31,423 nt of DNA from a virus. The notes beneath the pieces were generated by a model that saw nothing but the letters and a program-made list of their open reading frames with translations, was not told where the DNA came from and ran no database searches. The position numbers were made by a program, and so were the translations under genes. Each line of letters begins with the position of its first letter. The first letter of the stretch is position 1. Of this stretch, positions 27,754-31,423 are shown piece after piece. The DNA is taken from positions 1 through 31,423 of IMG/VR virus record IMGVR_UViG_3300018083_000091; one strand, 5' to 3'.

Positions 27754-30063
27754 ATGGCAGACCCTACGTCCTTTTTCTTCGCCAACGCCAAGCCGGGCGA
27801 GCCGCTGAGCTATGAGGCGCTACAGACACGGCGCAAGATCGCCGAGCAGCTCATGGGCAAGCGCTCGCCGTTCCCGAAGACATTCGGCGAGGGGTTGACG
27901 TATGCCGGCGAGCGGTTCGCCGACGTCATGGATATGAACCGGCTGGATCAGTTAGAGGCCGCACGATCTGGTCAGTTGGCCACACAAAGGGCCGCAGCAG
28001 CGGGAGCTTTGGGCGATGGACCGGCAGCAACGTCAGGTGCAACAACGGGTGGCGTCGAGAACACGGCGGTGATGCCTGCGGCGCCATTGCCCCCGCCTTC
28101 GCAGGGCTCGCGATCTACGCTGCCGACTCCCAGCGGCACTCCGTTGGAGGCGGGCAAGCCTGGTTCGCCGCTCGAAAACGCTTCGCCTTCGGAAGGCGGC
28201 TTTAATTATCTTGACGCCGCCGCTCTTGGTGGGGGCTTTGGCCCGCGGTTTCGTACTGAGCGCAACGCCGAGGTTGCTTCGCGCGTCGGGGTCGACAAGG
28301 CGATCCAAGGCATCAATCCTGAAATGCAGGCGCGGATGATGGCAGCCTATAACGCCATGCCCGACGACGTGAAAAAGGATTTCGTCTACAATGAGGGATC
28401 GCGCCCGCGCGCTTATCAGCAATACCTGTACGACACCCGCGCAGGCCGCGGGCCGGTCGCGCCGCCAGGATCGTCGCGGCACGAAACGGGCGAAGCCGTC
28501 GATGTCGACCGTTCGCCCGCCCTTGATTGGCTGAAAGCAAACGGCGCGCAATTCGGGCTCGCCGGCATCCCCGGCGACTATCCGCACCTTCAGATGGCGC
28601 GTGGTGGACGGCAGTTTCTCGATCCGAACAACCCGGCAACCCTCCCGATCCCCGGTCAATCGACCGTGCCGACTATACCGCCGGGGAATCGCGATGGCAT
28701 GACCGCGGCTATTGTGAACCAAAGCCCAGCCGGCTCCATGGTGAACACGCCTGCGCCACTGAGCGGTGGGACCGCCACTCCCGATATGCTGGTGCCGGGA
28801 GGTTTCACGCAGCCCGGCGGCCCCGTCAGGACCGCAGCACTGACGCCCCCCGGTGTAGTGAGCGATGCCGGCGCGCAGGCGGCGCTGCCGCCCCAGACGC
28901 CGGACCTCGTTCCAGGCAGCGGCCCGCCGATCACGACGCAAACAATCAAGCCGATGCCGATACAAGTTGCGCAAGACTCGCCGCAGACTGGGCCGGTCAT
29001 TCCGCAACGGCCGGCGAACATGCCTCCTGGCTACGAGATGGCCAAGCCGGTTCCGCCGCCGGTCCCGGACCGGCAGCCGATGGGGACGACAGAGCGGAAT
29101 GCAATTCTGCAATCCATGACGGATGATCCGACCGTCAAGGCGTACTGGGCGCCTGTGATCGCCAATGAGAAAGCCAAGCGCGATTTTGTCGATCACCGCA
29201 ACATCGAGGCCTACAAGACCGCAATGGCGCACCATACGGCGATGCTGACACTTTGGGAAAAAGAGCAACTGGAGGAGCAGGGCAAGTCTTTGAAAACAAC
29301 CGGCGAGGCGCTCACGTTGAGTGCATTGCCGGAAAAATTAAAGCAGGACGCTGCCAAACGAGTATCGGAAAACAAGGAACTCGATCTCAAGAACGAAACC
29401 GCCACCCGTGCAGCCAATTTTGCGACGCAAATGGGCGGGTTGCCGGAAACGGCCGTCAACAGCATCGTCAAGGATTACATCGACAACAGAAAGCCCGCCG
29501 TCGATGTCATAGCCAAGGCACAGCCCGCGATCCGCGAAGCGCGGTTGGCCTTGTCGCAGGGGGCTATCACGGGGTTTGGAGCCGACGCGCGCATCAACTG
29601 GGGACGGCTTATGACCCTCATGGGACACCCTGACCAAGGCAGCGATGCCGCTAATTCGCAATTGTTCAAGACCGTGATGCAGCCGGTGATCAACGCGCAG
29701 CGCACTGCCGCCGCCGGCAATGCAAATATATCGAACGCCGACATCGCCAATGCGGAAAAGGCGGCGGCCGCCGATTATAATCTCGACGCCAGAACGCTGC
29801 ACCGCATGCTCAACATTCTCGAAGAAAACGCTGTCGAAGTCCTTAAGGACTACAAGGCCAAGTCATCCGTGCTGTTTGGCACGGAAAGAAACCCGGCGGC
29901 AGCGGCGGCATTCGGGGCACCGCAGTTCGATCCCGAGATGCAAAAGCTACCGGCACCGCCCAAGGGGCAGCGAGTGCAAGTCTGGTCGTCCAAGGATGCT
30001 AAACGCTATCCGTCAGGCACGTTGGTCACTTTGCCTGACGGCCGGGAAGGGACGGTGCCGTAA
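27754..30063 (+). CDS. Large virion protein with M15-type peptidase domain
   Basis: A 769-residue protein. Residues about 185-285 look like an M15/VanY-type D,D-peptidase: SSRHETGEAVDVD gives His243 and Asp250, and GDYPHLQ gives His278, with Asp275 where M15 enzymes usually have Glu. These ligate zinc and would cut peptidoglycan peptide. The remainder is Pro/Gly-rich in the middle and helical later (KEQLEEQGKSLKTTGEALTL and further). Virion-associated lysins of this size help podovirus DNA entry. The Asp in place of Glu is unusual and should be tested. Confidence 0.72.
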   Translation: MADPTSFFFANAKPGEPLSYEALQTRRKIAEQLMGKRSPFPKTFGEGLTYAGERFADVMDMNRLDQLEAARSGQLATQRAAAAGALGDGPAATSGATTGGVENTAVMPAAPLPPPSQGSRSTLPTPSGTPLEAGKPGSPLENASPSEGGFNYLDAAALGGGFGPRFRTERNAEVASRVGVDKAIQGINPEMQARMMAAYNAMPDDVKKDFVYNEGSRPRAYQQYLYDTRAGRGPVAPPGSSRHETGEAVDVDRSPALDWLKANGAQFGLAGIPGDYPHLQMARGGRQFLDPNNPATLPIPGQSTVPTIPPGNRDGMTAAIVNQSPAGSMVNTPAPLSGGTATPDMLVPGGFTQPGGPVRTAALTPPGVVSDAGAQAALPPQTPDLVPGSGPPITTQTIKPMPIQVAQDSPQTGPVIPQRPANMPPGYEMAKPVPPPVPDRQPMGTTERNAILQSMTDDPTVKAYWAPVIANEKAKRDFVDHRNIEAYKTAMAHHTAMLTLWEKEQLEEQGKSLKTTGEALTLSALPEKLKQDAAKRVSENKELDLKNETATRAANFATQMGGLPETAVNSIVKDYIDNRKPAVDVIAKAQPAIREARLALSQGAITGFGADARINWGRLMTLMGHPDQGSDAANSQLFKTVMQPVINAQRTAAAGNANISNADIANAEKAAAADYNLDARTLHRMLNILEENAVEVLKDYKAKSSVLFGTERNPAAAAAFGAPQFDPEMQKLPAPPKGQRVQVWSSKDAKRYPSGTLVTLPDGREGTVP

Positions 30064-31423
30064 TGGCAACCGGACAGGACGAATGGGCTGATTTTCTCCC
30101 GAAGGCGGCGGAGCCGTCTCCGGTCGTCGAGCCGACAGCGCGCATTACTGTGCGGCCGGCGTCCGGTGCCTATCCGGCCGCGCCTGCAAACGACGAATTT
30201 GCGGTGTTTAATCCGAAGCCTTTGCCTGAAGTCGTAAGACGCGGAACGATTCTGCCGTACACGACCTACAGCGACAAATCTGTAAAGTTCGAGCCGCTGG
30301 CGTCCGGCGCGATCGGCAGCATCCTGGGCCTGGGAAAGGATCTCTATGAAGGCGGGAAGCAAGCCGTCACCTTGCCGAAGCGCGTCTACACTGGCGAGAC
30401 CCAAATACCTGCGACGTTCGACCCGGCCGTCAACGACCCGCGTGCCTCCGGCATGATCGGGGAAGCTGCCAATTTCGCAACTATGTTTGGACCGAATATC
30501 AATCCTATGGTACGTTCCGGCGACCGCGCGCTTGCCGGCGCCGGGCGGACTGCGCCGGACCTGTCGATGGCGACTGTCCCTAGTTTCCAGGAGGCAAAAA
30601 GGGTTGGTGGTGAGCAGCACAACGCGGTAAGGGAACTTCCGGTTAAATACGATCCGCAAGCCATGCCCGTGATGGCAGACCGGATCGAGCAAGAGTTGAT
30701 CAGAGATGGCGTCGCCAGGGAAGATTCAGAGGGTCTCTACAAAAGCCTTGATCGTCTCCGGGCCTCAAAGCCGCCTCCCGGCGAAACCATCCATCTCGAG
30801 CCAGCCAATCTCATCTCGATCCGTAAGAACATCGCCAACAAGTTCGAGAAGCCGACGGAAGACAGGCACGGCATCGGCATTGCGCTTAAGCACATTGACG
30901 ACTTCATTGAAAACCCTCCTGCGGCGGCTGTTCTGGCTGGACCCGCTTCCGAGGTCGGAGACCTTTACGCCAAAGCCCGCGCCAACTCCGCCGCCGGGTT
31001 CAGAGGTGAACTCCTTGCCGGCATCGATCGCGCTTCCGGCCTTCGAGCCGCCTCGGCTGGCTCCGGTCAGAACCTTGGGAACACTGTTCGGTCCCAGGTC
31101 ACCTCGGCAATTCTCAATGCCAAAAAAATGCGAGGGTTTAACCCTGAAGAAATAGCGATGCTGGAAGCCATCCCGGAGGGCTCGGCCGGCAATAACTTGA
31201 AGCGATTTGCCGGCAACGTCTTGGGCGGCGGAGGCGGTGCATACACCGGGGCAGTCGGTACGACCGCCGCTGGGGCAGCTCATCTTCTCGGCGCTGGTCC
31301 TGTTCTTGACGCAGTGGCCGGCGTTGCCGTGCCTGCGGTCGGTAAATACCTGAAAAATAGCGCCGGCATCGGCACTGCCGAAGCGCTGCGGGCGGCCGAG
31401 GAAGCAACGCTGCGCCGGTCGCC
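30063..31423 (+). CDS. Probable DNA ejection (internal virion) protein, partial
   Basis: The ATG overlaps the previous TAA (TAATG). The frame stays open for 453 codons to the right edge. The N-terminus (MATGQDEWADFLPKA) and the helical, Ala/Gly-rich later part (NVLGGGGGAYTGAVGTTAAG, then AAHLLGAGPVLDAVAGVAVP) resemble large internal virion proteins that form a trans-envelope channel. A glycine/alanine membrane-like stretch near residues 385-420 may insert into membranes. The rest lies outside the window. Confidence 0.6.
   Translation, partial: MATGQDEWADFLPKAAEPSPVVEPTARITVRPASGAYPAAPANDEFAVFNPKPLPEVVRRGTILPYTTYSDKSVKFEPLASGAIGSILGLGKDLYEGGKQAVTLPKRVYTGETQIPATFDPAVNDPRASGMIGEAANFATMFGPNINPMVRSGDRALAGAGRTAPDLSMATVPSFQEAKRVGGEQHNAVRELPVKYDPQAMPVMADRIEQELIRDGVAREDSEGLYKSLDRLRASKPPPGETIHLEPANLISIRKNIANKFEKPTEDRHGIGIALKHIDDFIENPPAAAVLAGPASEVGDLYAKARANSAAGFRGELLAGIDRASGLRAASAGSGQNLGNTVRSQVTSAILNAKKMRGFNPEEIAMLEAIPEGSAGNNLKRFAGNVLGGGGGAYTGAVGTTAAGAAHLLGAGPVLDAVAGVAVPAVGKYLKNSAGIGTAEALRAAEEATLRRS

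Noticed and set aside
26637-27791. Long minus-strand open frame of 384 codons
   Set aside because: Antisense to the S74-domain gene, Arg/Leu/Val-rich without domain features or a ribosome site.
28033-29268. Long minus-strand open frame of 411 codons
   Set aside because: It lies fully opposite the M15-domain gene, has no family pattern, and such antisense frames are common in GC-rich genes.
1-31423. tRNA or rRNA genes and an integrase
   Set aside because: I saw no cloverleaf-like sequence, rRNA segment or tyrosine/serine recombinase motif in the window. An integrase could lie outside it.

Overview
The window looks like a GC-rich temperate phage (or prophage) genome with podovirus organisation, from a host probably in the Alphaproteobacteria, order Hyphomicrobiales. 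This host call is an inference from base composition, the carph-isopro-type regulator, the DUF1376 replication gene and the style of the virion genes. No tail tube, sheath or tape-measure gene is visible. The order small terminase, large terminase, portal, lysis genes, scaffold, capsid, adaptor, tail hub and very large late virion proteins fits a short-tailed phage with a P22-like packaging and tail module.

Layout. At 1-413 (minus strand, cut by the window edge) lies a LexA/CI-type repressor. It is separated from a rightward Cro-like gene (637-879) by a control region with three similar operator-like sites. The early block (907-4345) holds a ParB-like nuclease/CTPase-fold protein, a DUF559-like PD-(D/E)XK protein, a DUF1376 replication protein with an iteron-like repeat cluster inside its gene, and several unknown proteins. 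A two-gene minus-strand unit (4296-4703) encodes an orphan BrnA-type ribbon-helix-helix protein and a coiled-coil membrane protein. The intergenic stretch beside it carries a near-perfect chromosomal parS site (4773-4788). From 4889 to 6740 there is a run of small, mostly overlapping genes for tiny coiled-coil and membrane proteins.

The late region runs from 6742 to the right edge. It holds DUF5681 small terminase, TTG-started large terminase, a sigma-region-4-like HTH protein, portal, a membrane protein with a double-psi-barrel/Amidase_3 endolysin, and a set of proline-rich repeat proteins, three of which share a PGxGW signature. It continues with an IPT/TIG protein, a SPRY-like protein, a DUF3008 protein, a scaffold-like protein, the major capsid protein followed by three consecutive hairpins, the head-tail adaptor and the tail hub. 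After these come a Gly/Pro-rich repeat protein, a Fe(II)/2-oxoglutarate dioxygenase, a DUF6817 HD-like protein, a GNAT-like protein, an S74-domain protein, an M15 peptidase-domain protein and a partial probable ejection protein.

How the parts may work together. Repressor, Cro-like protein and operators would set lysogeny versus lysis. ParB-like protein, DUF1376 protein and DUF559-like protein belong to early DNA metabolism. The parS site suggests contact with a ParB segregation or nucleoid system. Late genes build the virion and lyse the cell. The most speculative but attractive unit is the proline/glycine repeat proteins (one with eleven-residue units rich in Leu-Pro-Gly) encoded with a prolyl-4-hydroxylase-like dioxygenase, which might form a phage-encoded hydroxylated structural protein system.
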